From: Actinomadura barringtoniae
GTDB lineage: Bacteria; Actinomycetota; Actinomycetes; Streptosporangiales; Streptosporangiaceae
Length of the DNA stretch: 64,000 bases
Assembly: GCF_017573505.1 (NCBI RefSeq)
Contig: NZ_JAGEOJ010000035.1
Coordinates: 21,384 to 85,383, forward strand
Direction: 5' to 3'
The translations under genes and the position numbers were made by a program. The notes below the pieces were generated by a model. It was not told the DNA's origin. It saw nothing but the letters and a program-made list of their open reading frames with translations, and did not search any database. Positions 1 through 9,000 of the stretch are shown in pieces. Each line of letters opens with the position of its first letter. Within the stretch, counting starts at the first letter, position 1.

Positions 1-447
1 CGCCCAGGCGACCGTGAAGACGACCCACGCGCCGAACTTGGCGCGGTCGGCGATCGCGCCGCTGATCAGCGCGACGGTGATGACCGCGAAGGTCAGCTGG
101 AACGCCGAGAAGACCAGCTCGGGCATGTTGTCGGTGATCGCGGTCGGGCCGGAGGTGATCAGGCCTTCGTAGACCGACGTCGCCGTGCTCTTCAGACCCC
201 AGTCGGAAAGGCCGCCGATGAAGTTGTTGAGGCCCGAGTGACCGTTGGTGCTGAACGCGATCGAATAACCGTAGAAGACCCAGATGATGCTGACGGTGAC
301 GATGCTGACGAACGACATCATCATCATGTTGAGGACGCTCTTGGCCCGTGCCATGCCGCCGTAGAAGAAGGCCAGACCGGGTGTCATGAGCAGTACGAGG
401 GCGGTGGCCGCCAGCATCCAGGCGGTTGTACCGGTATCGATTTTCAT
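1..447 (-). CDS. amt: Ammonium transporter (Amt/MEP family), N-terminal part
   Basis: Only the first 149 codons lie in the window; the gene runs off the left edge. The protein starts MKIDTGTTAWMLAATALVLL and continues with FFYGGMARAKSVLNMMM and a GAIADRAKFGAWVVF stretch, the classic first, second and fourth membrane segments of Amt proteins, which conduct ammonium/ammonia across the cytoplasmic membrane. The ATG at 447 follows a GAGGAG-type ribosome site. In actinomycetes amt is normally followed by glnK and glnD, which would lie outside the window. The region upstream holds a regular GTTTC/GTCAC array (separate entry) that fits nitrogen control by GlnR. Family assignment is secure; the subtype is not determined. 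Confidence 0.95.
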   Translation of the reverse strand, partial: MKIDTGTTAWMLAATALVLLMTPGLAFFYGGMARAKSVLNMMMMSFVSIVTVSIIWVFYGYSIAFSTNGHSGLNNFIGGLSDWGLKSTATSVYEGLITSGPTAITDNMPELVFSAFQLTFAVITVALISGAIADRAKFGAWVVFTVAWA

Positions 448-529
448 CTCGAAGAGAGCCCTCCTCGGCACGGAACGTTGGGAATGCTCAGAGATTCGAG
501 GAGGGCCGTTTCACCTGGAGGGCTCTCGT

Positions 530-576
530 GTTTCAAGGGTGTGAAACCCCGTCACATGATGTTTCGGCGGTGTTTC
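530..576. promoter_or_regulatory. Candidate GlnR-type operator array upstream of amt
   Basis: Five five-base half-sites, GTTTC (530-534), GTGAA (541-545), GTCAC (551-555), GTTTC (561-565) and GTTTC (572-576), recur every 10-11 bases, one helical turn. On the amt strand they read GAAAC and GTGAC/TTCAC, resembling the GTnAC-n6-GAAAC boxes bound by GlnR in actinomycetes. Position, about 85-130 bases upstream of the amt start, suits an activator. The assignment rests on pattern and on amt being a standard GlnR target; no binding data are available here. Confidence 0.5.
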
Positions 577-664
577 TGAACGCTCACTCCATTACCTCGG
601 GGATACCGCGAGCGGCCGGAAGGGGCTCGGTGTTGCCCATGTTCTGCCTGTGACCAGAACGACC

Positions 665-699
665 GACGCCCCGGCGGCTATGAGGGCCACCGGGGCGTC
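665..699 (-). terminator. Hairpin downstream of ftsY
   Basis: A perfect 10-bp stem (GACGCCCCGG pairing with CCGGGGCGTC) with a 15-base loop lies about 75 bases beyond the ftsY stop. There is no clear U tract on the minus strand, so this is an actinomycete-style L-shaped or I-shaped terminator at best. Confidence 0.6.
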
Positions 700-740
700 A
701 AAACGCAACTGCGCCGGAACGATCAGTCAGAGTCGCGGTC

Positions 741-774
741 AGACATCACCGAGACTCAGACATCACCGAGACTC
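741..774. repeat. 17-bp tandem duplication at the ftsY stop
   Basis: Two identical 17-base copies of AGACATCACCGAGACTC (741-757 and 758-774) abut exactly. The right copy covers two bases of the ftsY stop codon (773-775). It looks like a replication-slippage duplication just beyond the coding end. Confidence 0.85.
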
Positions 775-1936
775 AGGCGTCGCCGAGGATCGCGTCGACG
801 AACGCCTCGGGCTCGAACGGGGCGAGGTCGTCGGGCCCCTCGCCCAGACCGACGAGCTTCACCGGGACGCCGAGCTCGCGCTGCACCTGGACGACGATGC
901 CGCCCTTGGCGGTGCCGTCGAGCTTGGTCAGCACGATGCCGGTGATGTTGACGACCTCGGCGAACACGCGGGCCTGCTGCATGCCGTTCTGCCCGGTCGT
1001 GGCGTCCAGGACGAGCAGGACCTCGTCCACCTCGGCCTGCTTCTCGACCACGCGCTTGACCTTGCCGAGCTCGTCCATCAGCCCGGTCTTGGTGTGCAGG
1101 CGGCCGGCGGTGTCGACGATCACCGCGTCGACCTTGTCGTCGATGCCCTGCTTGACGGCGTCGAACGCGACGCTGGCGGGGTCGGCGCCCTCTTCCTTGC
1201 GGACGACCTTGGCGCCCACCCGCGCGCCCCAGGTCTCCAGCTGGTCGGCCGCCGCCGCGCGGAAGGTGTCGGCGGCGCCCATCACGACGGTGCGGCCGTC
1301 GCCGACGAGCACGCGGCCGAGCTTGCCGCAGGTGGTGGTCTTGCCGGTGCCGTTCACCCCGACGACCATGATCACGGCGGGCTTGTTGCCGTGCCGCTCG
1401 GTCTTCAGCGACCGGTCGATGTCGCCGCCGATCTGCTTGACCAGCTCCTCCTTGAGGAGGGCGCGCACCTCCTCGGGCGTACGGGTGCCGAGCACCGCGA
1501 CCTTGGTGCGCAGGTCCTCGGTGACCTGACGGGCCACCGCGACGCCCATGTCGGCGCCGATCAGGGTGTCCTCGATCTCGTCCCAGGCGTCGTCGTCGAG
1601 CGTGTCGCGCGACAGCAGGCCGAGCAGGGTCTTGCCGAAGCCGCTCTGGGAGCGGGCGAGGCGGGCCCGCAGCCGGACCAGGCGCCCGGCGCCCGGCGGC
1701 GGCTTCTCGATCTCGACCGGCGGCGCGGCGGGCGTCGGCGGTGCCCGCTCGATCGTGGGCGCCGCCTGATCCTCCTTCGGGGGCGCGGTGGTCGTGCCAC
1801 CCGGCAGGATGTCGGCGGGCCGCTCCGCGGGCTCCACGGGCGGGGTGGGCTTGCGGCGGCTGGGCCGCAGAAGTGCGATGCCCCCGATGATCAGGGCGAG
1901 GGCGGCCAGCCCGGCGATGAGGATCAGATATTCCAT
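773..1936 (-). CDS. ftsY: Signal recognition particle receptor FtsY
   Basis: A 387-residue SRP-type GTPase that docks ribosome-nascent chain-SRP complexes at the membrane for co-translational insertion. The start at 1936 gives MEYLILIAGLAALALI, an N-terminal membrane helix seen in many actinobacterial FtsY proteins, followed by an acidic/proline A domain, then the N domain and the G domain: GVNGTGKTTTCGK (P loop), DTFRAAA, DTAGRLHTK and TKLDGTAKGG are all present. An upstream ATG in frame (1978) would put charged residues before the helix and is less likely. In most actinobacteria ftsY directly follows smc; here about 4 kb of other genes separate them. Confidence 0.96.
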   Translation of the reverse strand: MEYLILIAGLAALALIIGGIALLRPSRRKPTPPVEPAERPADILPGGTTTAPPKEDQAAPTIERAPPTPAAPPVEIEKPPPGAGRLVRLRARLARSQSGFGKTLLGLLSRDTLDDDAWDEIEDTLIGADMGVAVARQVTEDLRTKVAVLGTRTPEEVRALLKEELVKQIGGDIDRSLKTERHGNKPAVIMVVGVNGTGKTTTCGKLGRVLVGDGRTVVMGAADTFRAAAADQLETWGARVGAKVVRKEEGADPASVAFDAVKQGIDDKVDAVIVDTAGRLHTKTGLMDELGKVKRVVEKQAEVDEVLLVLDATTGQNGMQQARVFAEVVNITGIVLTKLDGTAKGGIVVQVQRELGVPVKLVGLGEGPDDLAPFEPEAFVDAILGDA

Positions 1937-2053
1937 AGCGATCCCAGTTTTCCAGACGGCCGCCCATGCACCGAACAAGGTCGAGCAACCGGCTGCTTGC
2001 TCGGCCGAATCGTGATCAACTCTTCACGGTCCGTTCCAAGGCCCGTTGAGAGC

Positions 2054-2989
2054 TCAGCGGGCCGGGGGTTGGGTGGGAACGGGCAGCGCCGACCGCTCTG
2101 AGTTCTCCCACTCGTCGACGTTCTTCAGGAGCGCCTCCAGGTAGGACCGCAGGTGCGTGCGGTAGACGTCGCTGTAGGTCCGCAGGTAGGCGATCTCCCG
2201 TTCCATGGCCTGGCGATCGCCCTCGGGCACCGGCGAGGCCCCGCTCGGGACGGGCGAGGCCTGAACGACGGTGCTCGGAACGACGGAGGCGCGCCGGGCG
2301 GCCTCCTCGGCGACCGCGGCGGCCCGCTGGTGCGCCTCCTCCATCATCAACTCGGCGCGCCCGCGCGCGTCGGACAGGATCGCCTCGCGGTGCAGGCGCG
2401 CCTCGTGGGCGAGCTCCCGCGTGTAGCGCTCGGCGTCGGCCACATAGAGGTCGGCGGTCTGCTGAGCCTGCGACAGGATCCGTACGGCCTGGAAATGCGC
2501 CTCCTCCGGCGGCATCCCACCCCGCGAGCCACCCGACGAGAGGCGCTGGCGCAGCCCCTGGACCTCCTCGGCGAGCGCGGCCTTCTCGTTGCCGAGCTGC
2601 GAGATCTCGTTCTCCACACGGTCGAGGAAATGACGCACGTGGTCCTCGTCGAGGCCGCGGCGACCGAGCCCCGCGCGCGAAAAGGAGGCGGAACGCACCT
2701 CACTGGGCGTCAACCGTTCGGATCGCTGGACCAGGAAGCCCCCAGGGGTGCCGGGCGCCGGCGCGGCCACGTCGTGCGCGCCGCCGCTCATGGTCGCCGG
2801 CGCACCATGACCGGAAGCGTGGCCGGGCGCGTGGCCGGAAGCTTGGCCGGGCGCGTGGCCGGGCGCGGGGGTCACGGCCTGGGCGGGCGGCGCCCCCGCC
2901 ATCGGATATCCCTGGCCCTCCGCGGACTCGAAGGCGGCCAGGTACGGGTTGTTCTCGCCGGCCGGGTCCGGAACGTTTGGCGGGTTCAA
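2054..2989 (-). CDS. DivIVA/Wag31-like coiled-coil protein
   Basis: 311 residues if translation begins at the TTG at 2989, which has a good AGAGGTGA ribosome site that overlaps the stop codon of the upstream flavohemoprotein gene; this spacing decides the start. The first 100 residues are Pro/Gly/Ala-rich with HAPG/HASG repeats. A DivIVA-like motif follows (RSASFSRAGLGRRGLDEDHV then FLDRVENEISQL), then a long heptad region rich in Glu, Arg and Ala. DivIVA-domain proteins bind curved membrane and recruit cell-wall or polarity partners. This is not the canonical Wag31, which has an N-terminal membrane-binding segment; it is a paralogue with an extended disordered N-terminus. Role inferred from family only. 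Confidence 0.75.
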   Translation of the reverse strand: MNPPNVPDPAGENNPYLAAFESAEGQGYPMAGAPPAQAVTPAPGHAPGQASGHAPGHASGHGAPATMSGGAHDVAAPAPGTPGGFLVQRSERLTPSEVRSASFSRAGLGRRGLDEDHVRHFLDRVENEISQLGNEKAALAEEVQGLRQRLSSGGSRGGMPPEEAHFQAVRILSQAQQTADLYVADAERYTRELAHEARLHREAILSDARGRAELMMEEAHQRAAAVAEEAARRASVVPSTVVQASPVPSGASPVPEGDRQAMEREIAYLRTYSDVYRTHLRSYLEALLKNVDEWENSERSALPVPTQPPAR

Positions 2990-2993
2990 CGGT

Positions 2994-4193
2994 TCACCTC
3001 TGTGTGTCAACGAAGGTTTCCTGGCGGACGTTGGAGGGTTCGACACCGAGCTGGAGGAGCCGTTCGGCCGTGTTGGTGACCATGGCCGCCGGTCCGCAGA
3101 TGTAGGCGTCGTGCCCCGCCCAGTTGCCCCGCCGGGCCAGAACGTCGGGAAGCGCGCCGTACTCCAGGTCGGCGTCCTCGGCCGGCGGGCCGTGACTCAC
3201 CTGCGCGAGCGAACCGTCGGGACCCGGCCGTACGTCGATGAAGCCGGGACGCGGCGGGCCCTCGTCGGAGATCGCCGGGATCACCGTGAGCCACGGCAGG
3301 TCGGCGGCGAGCTTGCGCAGGTCTTCCAGGTCGTAGAGGGCGTCGCGGGTGCGCGCGCCGAAGAACAGGTGGACGCGCGGAGGTGGCGCGGCCCGCCTGT
3401 GGATCTGTTCCAGGATCGCCTTGATGGGCGCCAGGCCCGTGCTCCCGGCGACCAGCAGCACGTCGCGCGGCGAGCTCTCGTTCAGCACGAGCGTGCCGAT
3501 CGGCGCTCCCATGCGCATCCGGTCGCCGGGCTGCATCGCGCGGACCATCACCGGGCTGACCGCGCCGCCGTCCACGAGACGTACGTGGAAGTCGACCGTG
3601 TTGTCCGGGCGCGGCGCGTTCGCCATCGAGTAGTAGCGCCACTGCCGCAGGCGCGAGGGCAGCTCGACCGCGACCGACTGCCCCGGCAGGTAGTCCAGCG
3701 GCCGGTCGGGCTCCACCCGTACGACGACCAGGTCGAAGCGCCGCCGCTCGACCGCGAGGACGCGCCCCTCCCACCAGGGCGGGGCGGCCATCGAGTCCTC
3801 GGCGGCGGCCTCCTGCATCACCTGGGCCACCACGCCGTACGCCGCGCCCCAGTCCGCTTCCAGCTCCGGCGTCCAGTCGGCGCCGGAGAAGTACTTGAGC
3901 GTCCTGACGAGGCTGGCGCCCACGTGCGGGTAGTGCTCGGCGACCGTCCCGAACTTGCGGTGGTCGCGCCCGAGCTGCTGCAGGAACGGGACGAGCTCGG
4001 GCAGGTCGTCCACGCGCGAGACGATCATCCCGAGGGCGCGCAGCAGCTTGTCGCGCTGCCCCATCATCCCGATCGGGAACATGTCCCGCAGGTGGGGATT
4101 GCCCACGAACAGGTCGCTGTAGAAGAACAGGGCGACCGCGTCCCCCTGCTCCGCCACCTTCGCGAAGTTGTCCTTCAACCGCTGTGCGTCCAC
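2994..4193 (-). CDS. hmp: Flavohemoprotein (globin plus FAD/NAD(P)H reductase)
   Basis: 399 residues. Residues 1-135 form a globin (MDAQRLKDNFAKV, FFYSDLF, HVGASLV), and about 150-390 form a ferredoxin-NADP reductase-like module with RQWRYYSMAN (FAD binding), LLVAGSTGLAPI and AYICGPAAMV (NAD(P)H binding). Flavohemoproteins oxidise nitric oxide to nitrate with O2 and NAD(P)H. The N-terminus is nearly identical to the neighbouring single-domain globin, so the two look like a tandem duplication with one copy fused to the reductase. Translation of the downstream DivIVA-like gene overlaps its stop. Direct repeats just upstream may be regulatory. Confidence 0.93.
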   Translation of the reverse strand: MDAQRLKDNFAKVAEQGDAVALFFYSDLFVGNPHLRDMFPIGMMGQRDKLLRALGMIVSRVDDLPELVPFLQQLGRDHRKFGTVAEHYPHVGASLVRTLKYFSGADWTPELEADWGAAYGVVAQVMQEAAAEDSMAAPPWWEGRVLAVERRRFDLVVVRVEPDRPLDYLPGQSVAVELPSRLRQWRYYSMANAPRPDNTVDFHVRLVDGGAVSPVMVRAMQPGDRMRMGAPIGTLVLNESSPRDVLLVAGSTGLAPIKAILEQIHRRAAPPPRVHLFFGARTRDALYDLEDLRKLAADLPWLTVIPAISDEGPPRPGFIDVRPGPDGSLAQVSHGPPAEDADLEYGALPDVLARRGNWAGHDAYICGPAAMVTNTAERLLQLGVEPSNVRQETFVDTQR

Positions 4194-4237
4194 ACGATCT
4201 CCCGGTCGCGGTCATGATCAAAGGGGGACCCTACAGG

Positions 4238-4275
4238 GACAAAAGCCTGGAAACCAGACAAAAGCCTTATATAAG
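4238..4275. promoter_or_regulatory. Direct repeat and AT palindrome upstream of the flavohemoprotein
   Basis: GACAAAAGCC occurs at 4238-4247 and again at 4257-4266 (19-base spacing, about two helical turns), followed by the palindrome CTTATATAAG at 4266-4275, an AT-rich island in a very GC-rich context. Placed 45-82 bases upstream of the flavohemoprotein ATG, this is a plausible operator/promoter, possibly for a nitrosative-stress regulator. No specific regulator can be named. Confidence 0.4.
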
Positions 4276-4310
4276 CCCTGTCGTCCCACCGCTCCCAAGG
4301 CGGCTTCGGG

Positions 4311-4420
4311 CATGCGAGACCCGGGCGCGCCAAAGCCCGGCGCGCCAAGGCAGGCCCCGCGACGGCGGGGCATGCGAAAGCCGGGCGCGCGAGGCGGGCT
4401 CGCGCGCCGGAGGGCCTGGC
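4311..4420. repeat. GC-rich repeat and hairpin cluster between the globin genes
   Basis: A 20-base element beginning CATGCGA and ending CCGGGCGCGC occurs at 4311-4330 and, with two mismatches, at 4371-4390. Between them are GGCGCGCC palindromes and the hairpin GCCCCGC-GACG-GCGGGGC near 4354-4371. This lies downstream of the single-domain globin stop (4432), so some of it may serve as its terminator. Confidence 0.5.
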
Positions 4421-4431
4421 CGGGGGAACGG

Positions 4432-4866
4432 TCACGCCGTCGGCTCGGCACCCTGCCCACCGTTGGCGGCCTCAGCCGCGGCCTCGGCCATCACCTGCGC
4501 GACCAGCCCGTACGCCGCCGCCCAGTCCTGCTCCAGCTCCGCGCTCCACTCGGGACCGCTGAAGTAGGCGAGCGTGGCCAGCAGGCTCGCGCCGACCTGC
4601 GGGTAGTACTCGCTGACGACGCCGAACCCGTTGTGGCGCCGCCCGAGGTCCTGCAGGAACGGGACCAGCGAGGGGGTGTCGTCGACGTGCGACACGATGT
4701 GCGACAACGCCGTCAGGAGCTTCTCCTCCTGCTTGGCCATGGAGGCCGGGAAGAGCTTGCGCAGTTGCGGGTCGCGCTCGAAAAGGTCGGAGTAGAAGTA
4801 GGCGGCGACGTCCCCACCATTGCCGCCGACCAGCGCGAAGTTGTCCTTGAGCCGCTGCGGGTCCAT
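4432..4866 (-). CDS. Single-domain globin
   Basis: 144 residues from the ATG at 4866 (MDPQRLKDNFALVGG), the exact counterpart of the MDAQRLKDNFAKV start of the adjacent flavohemoprotein; the further in-frame ATG at 4890 is therefore rejected. It keeps the globin core (FYSDLF, FPASM, HIVSHVDD, FGVVSEYYPQVGASLL) and lacks any reductase domain. Single-domain globins of this class bind O2 or NO and need a separate reductase. The pairing with hmp suggests recent duplication and shared nitrosative or microaerobic function, which is inference. Confidence 0.88.
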   Translation of the reverse strand: MDPQRLKDNFALVGGNGGDVAAYFYSDLFERDPQLRKLFPASMAKQEEKLLTALSHIVSHVDDTPSLVPFLQDLGRRHNGFGVVSEYYPQVGASLLATLAYFSGPEWSAELEQDWAAAYGLVAQVMAEAAAEAANGGQGAEPTA

Positions 4867-5023
4867 TGCGATGCCTCTCCGGGCCGTCACCGTCTGTGCC
4901 GAACAGGACGCTCAGCGCGGGGAGCAGAGAAAACGGCCGGTCCACATGACTAGTGGATGAGTCGATCATGCACAAGGGATTCCGCGTACAAGTGATTGTT
5001 AAGAACTTATGTCCACGAACTGG

Positions 5024-5848
5024 TCACGGAGCGTACATGCGAATCCAGTCAACCTGTAGCGACGCGGGTGCTGAGCGCGACACTCCCCTAGCGGTCCGTC
5101 CGGTGTCTTCTGGAAACCAATCCAACTGAACGGTCTGCCCCATTGGTCCGGGCGGCTGCGCGCGTTTGTCCGCTGTATAGAACCAACGGCGGCCGTCGAT
5201 GTACCCGCTGATGCTCCGCGGCGTCCAGTCGACGGCGAAGGTGTGCCAGCGGGTCATGTCCGTGCGCACCTTGGCCTCGATCTGGTGGTCCTGATTCTCC
5301 GGGCCGTAGTGCAGGAAGAAGTGCGTCGAGCCGCGCCGCCCGTCGTCGATCGTCTCGGTGTAGTCGATCTCGCCGCCCCCGCCCTTCGGCGCCACCCCGC
5401 TGCCGCCGCCGGTCGGCCACAGCAGCAGTACGGGGTGATAGCAGGCGCAGGCACGCGACACCCGGATGCGCGCCTCCCAGCGGCCGTACTTGCGTTCCCC
5501 CTGCTTCCACGCCATTCCACCGGTCGTGCCGTCCCGCCTGCCGGTAATGGTGAGCAGACCGTCCCGCACCGTCACCGCGGCCGGACTGCGCCGCCCGTTC
5601 CCCGCGTGTCCCTCGGAGTCGTAGACCGCCCACGCACGCGTGTCGACGGCCGAGCCGGAGAACTCATCACTGAGAACGGGCCGCCCCCACCCGTACTCGG
5701 CCGCGGCGGACGGCCCCACGCCGGACGGTACGGGCAGCGGCTTGCCCTGCCCCGCGGGCGCCTCGTCGTCCTGGGCGACCAGCACCCCGATCGCCACCGC
5801 GAAACCCACCACGACCGCGCCTCGCGCGAACCCGGTCACGTCCGTCAT
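5024..5848 (-). CDS. Membrane-anchored or secreted GH16 glycoside hydrolase
   Basis: 274 residues from ATG 5848. Residues 6-25 (GFARGAVVVGFAVAIGVLVA) form a signal anchor or uncleaved signal peptide. The rest matches the GH16 jelly-roll family: LSDEFSGSAVDTRAW near residue 60, KYGRWEARIRVSRA, and the catalytic ExDxxE in GEIDYTETID (E160, D162, E165). A WHTFAVDW and a closing LQVDWIRMYAP strand complete the fold. GH16 enzymes cleave beta-1,3 or mixed-linkage glucans and related polymers; the exact substrate cannot be read from sequence. GTG and TTG codons further upstream would add a second hydrophobic segment and are less likely starts. Confidence 0.85.
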   Translation of the reverse strand: MTDVTGFARGAVVVGFAVAIGVLVAQDDEAPAGQGKPLPVPSGVGPSAAAEYGWGRPVLSDEFSGSAVDTRAWAVYDSEGHAGNGRRSPAAVTVRDGLLTITGRRDGTTGGMAWKQGERKYGRWEARIRVSRACACYHPVLLLWPTGGGSGVAPKGGGGEIDYTETIDDGRRGSTHFFLHYGPENQDHQIEAKVRTDMTRWHTFAVDWTPRSISGYIDGRRWFYTADKRAQPPGPMGQTVQLDWFPEDTGRTARGVSRSAPASLQVDWIRMYAP

Positions 5849-5980
5849 CTCCCCTTGCCCGTGAGCACCGAGCAACACCCCTCCCGCGAGAATCCACGAG
5901 AAAGCGCCGCCTGTCACGGACAAGTTCGGCCGAATTTCCTCAGAAAGGAGCTAAGAATCTTTCCCGAATCAGGCAAGAAA

Positions 5981-6020
5981 AAGCCCCGGCAAGGGCCTGG
6001 ATAAACGCCTGCCGAGGCTT
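5981..6020 (-). terminator. Terminator of smc
   Basis: Arms 5981-5991 and 6010-6020 pair over 11 positions with one mismatch (AAGCCCCGGCA with TGCCGAGGCTT). On the minus strand the hairpin is followed directly by TTTTTC, a canonical intrinsic terminator 20 bases past the smc stop. Confidence 0.85.
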
Positions 6021-6040
6021 ATCGAAGCGCAGTTCGACCG

Positions 6041-9000
6041 TTAGGCGGGTTCGTGTTCGCGGAGGCGCTGGCTGACGACCTGGGTGACGCCGTCGCCGCG
6101 CATGCTGACACCGTAGAGGGCGTCGGCGCCCTCCATGGTTCGCTTCTGGTGGGTGATGATAATCAGCTGCGACGACTCGCGCAGTTCCTCGAAAACGGTG
6201 AGGAGCCGCTGGGTGTTGGTGTCGTCCAGCGCCGCCTCGACCTCGTCGAGGACGTAGAACGGGGAAGGCCGGGCCTTGAAGACCGCGACCAGGAAAGCGA
6301 TCGCGACCAGCGACCGTTCGCCGCCCGACAGCAGCGACAGGCGCTTGACCTTCTTGCCGGGCGGCCGGGCCGAGACCTCGACGCCGGTGGCGAGCATGTC
6401 CTCGGGCTCGGTGAGCGAGAGGCTGCCCTCGCCGCCCGGGAACAGCCGGGCGAAGATCCGCTCGAACTCGCGCGCGGTGTCGTCGTAGGCGGAGGCGAAC
6501 ACCTGCTGCACGCGGTCGTCGACCTCCTTGACCACGTTCAGCAGGTCGCGGCGCGTCTTCTTCAGGTCTTCCAGCTGCGTGGTCAGGAACGCGTGCCGTT
6601 CCTCCAGCGCGGCGAACTCCTCCAGCGCCAGCGGGTTGACCTTGCCGAGCTGGTTCAGCTGCCGCTCGGCGCCCTTGGCGCGCTTCTCCTGAACGGCCCG
6701 CACGTACGGAACGGGCTGGGCGTCCTCGGGGGCCTCAGGGCCGGGCGGCACGAGCTGCTCGGGCCCGTACTCGTTCATCAGCGCCTCGACCTCGAGGCCG
6801 AACTCCTCCAGCGCGCGCTGCTCGAACTGCTCCAGCCGCAGCCGCTGCTCGGCGCGTGCGACCTCGCTGCCGTGCACGACGTTGACGAGGCGTTCCAGCG
6901 TGCCCGACAGCTCGCGCACCTGGCCGCGCACGACCTTGAGCTCGGAGTCGCGGGCGGCGCGGGCGCGTTCGGCGGCCTCGCGCTGGGCGACGGCGGCGTT
7001 CAGCGACAGCTCGATCCGGTCGAGGGCGATCTCGGCGCCCTTGAGCACGGCCGCGGCGGTCTTGGCCTGGCGCTCGCGGCGTGCCCGGCGGCCCGCGGCC
7101 CGTGCGCGCTCCTCGCGCTCGCGCCGTGCGCCGCGTTCGAGGGCGTCGGCGCGGCCCGAGATGGCCTGCACGCGTTCCTCGGCGGTACGGACCGTCAGGC
7201 GCGACTCCATCTCGGCGGAGCGCAGCCGGCGGCACCGCTCGTCCAGTTCCTCGCGCGCCTCGGTCTGGTCGCCCATCTCGTTCGCGGTTTCGACCTCGGC
7301 GGCCTCCTCGGCCTCCGCGAGCCGCATGGCGAGCTCCTCGGCGGCCTGCGCGTCGCGTTCCAGCGACTCGCCGGCCGCGTCCAGCGCCTTGGTGAGCCGT
7401 TCGACCTCGCCGCGCGCGGCCCGCACGCCCGCCTCCAGCCGGGCGGCGTGCTTGGCCTCCTGCGCGGCCTTGGCGTCGAACTCGCGCAGCCGTCCGCGCA
7501 CCCGGTCGAGCTCGGACTGGGCGTGGTTGACGCCCGCCTGTGCCTGGTTGACGGCGACCTGGGCGGCGTCCAGCGCGGTCTGCGCCTCCTGCTCGGCCTC
7601 CACGGCCGACGCGAGCGCCTCGGCGCCCTGCTCGGAGCCGGTCTCGGCGGCGGCGAGCTCCTCGGTGGCCTGGTCGAGGGTGGCGCGCATCTGCAGCAGG
7701 CCCTGCCCGCCGCCGGACGCGCCGCCCTGCACCCAGTGCGCGCCGAACAGGTCACCGTCGCGCGTGACCGCCCGCAGCTCCGGCTGCGACCGGACGAGAG
7801 CCACCGCCGCACCGAGGTCGTCCACGACCACCACGTTCCGCAGCAGGTGCTCCAGCGCGGGGCGCACCGCCTCCGGCACGGTCACCGCGTCGATCGCGTA
7901 GTCGGCGCCCGCGGCCCGGGAGACGTCCTCGCCCTTTCCGCCGCCGACGACCAGGCCGGCGCGGCCGGCGTCGTGGGCGCGGAGCATGCCGAGCGCGGCC
8001 TCGGCGGTGTCGAGCGAACCGACCGCGATGGCCTCGGCGGCGTTGCCGAGCGCGGCGGCGACGGCGGTCTCGTAGCCCGGCCGTACGGTCAGCAGCGACG
8101 CGACCGTGCCGAGCACCCCGTCGAGGTTGCCGCCCGCGTGCGCCGCGAGCAGCGCCTCGCCACCGCCGGCAGCACTGGCCAGGGTCAGCTCCAGCGCCTC
8201 GATGCGTGCCTGCAGCCCGGCGACCTTCTTCTGCGCGGCCTGGTCGGCGGAACGGGCCGCGGTCACGGCCGCACGCGCCGCCTTCAGCTCCTCGCGCGGG
8301 CCCTCGACGCCGGAACGGGCCTCCTCGACGGCCTCCTTCGCCGTCGCGAGCGTCTCCTGCGCCAGCTCGTGCTCGGCGGCCAGCGCGGGGTCCTCTGCGA
8401 CCTCGGAGTCGAACGCCTCGTATTCGGCCTGCGCGGCCCCGGCCCGCTGCTCGGCCTCGGTGCGGGCCTCGGCGAGCCGGCCGATCTCCGACTCCCCCGC
8501 CTGGGCCTTGCTGCGCAGCGCCTCGACCCGGCCGCGCAGCCGGGCCAGCTCCTCGCGCCGGTCGGCGGCGGCGCGCGCGGCGCTCTGCAGGCGGCGTTCC
8601 TCCTGCGCGAGCGCGTCCTCGGCGACCGTACGTTCCTCGACCGCCCCGGCGAGCGCGTCCTGCGCCTCCTCCAGGGCGGCGCGCAGCAGCTCCTCCTGCT
8701 CGCGGATCGCGACGGCCTCGCGTTCCATGTCCTCGGGGTCGCGGCCGCGCCGCTCCTCCTCGCGCGCCTCGGCGGCGTTGCGGTGCCGTTCGGCGGCCAG
8801 GTCGGCCACGCCGCGCAGCCGCTCCTTCAGCGCCGACAGCTGGAACCAGGTGTCCTGCACCTGCGCGAGCCGGGGCGCCTCGGACGCCTCCTCGGCCTCC
8901 AGCGCGCCCTCGCGCCGCTGCGCCTCGGCCAGCGCGCGCTCGGTCTCGGTGCGGCGCTCACGGATGGCGGCCTCGTCGGCGGCCTCCTGGTCGAGCCTGG

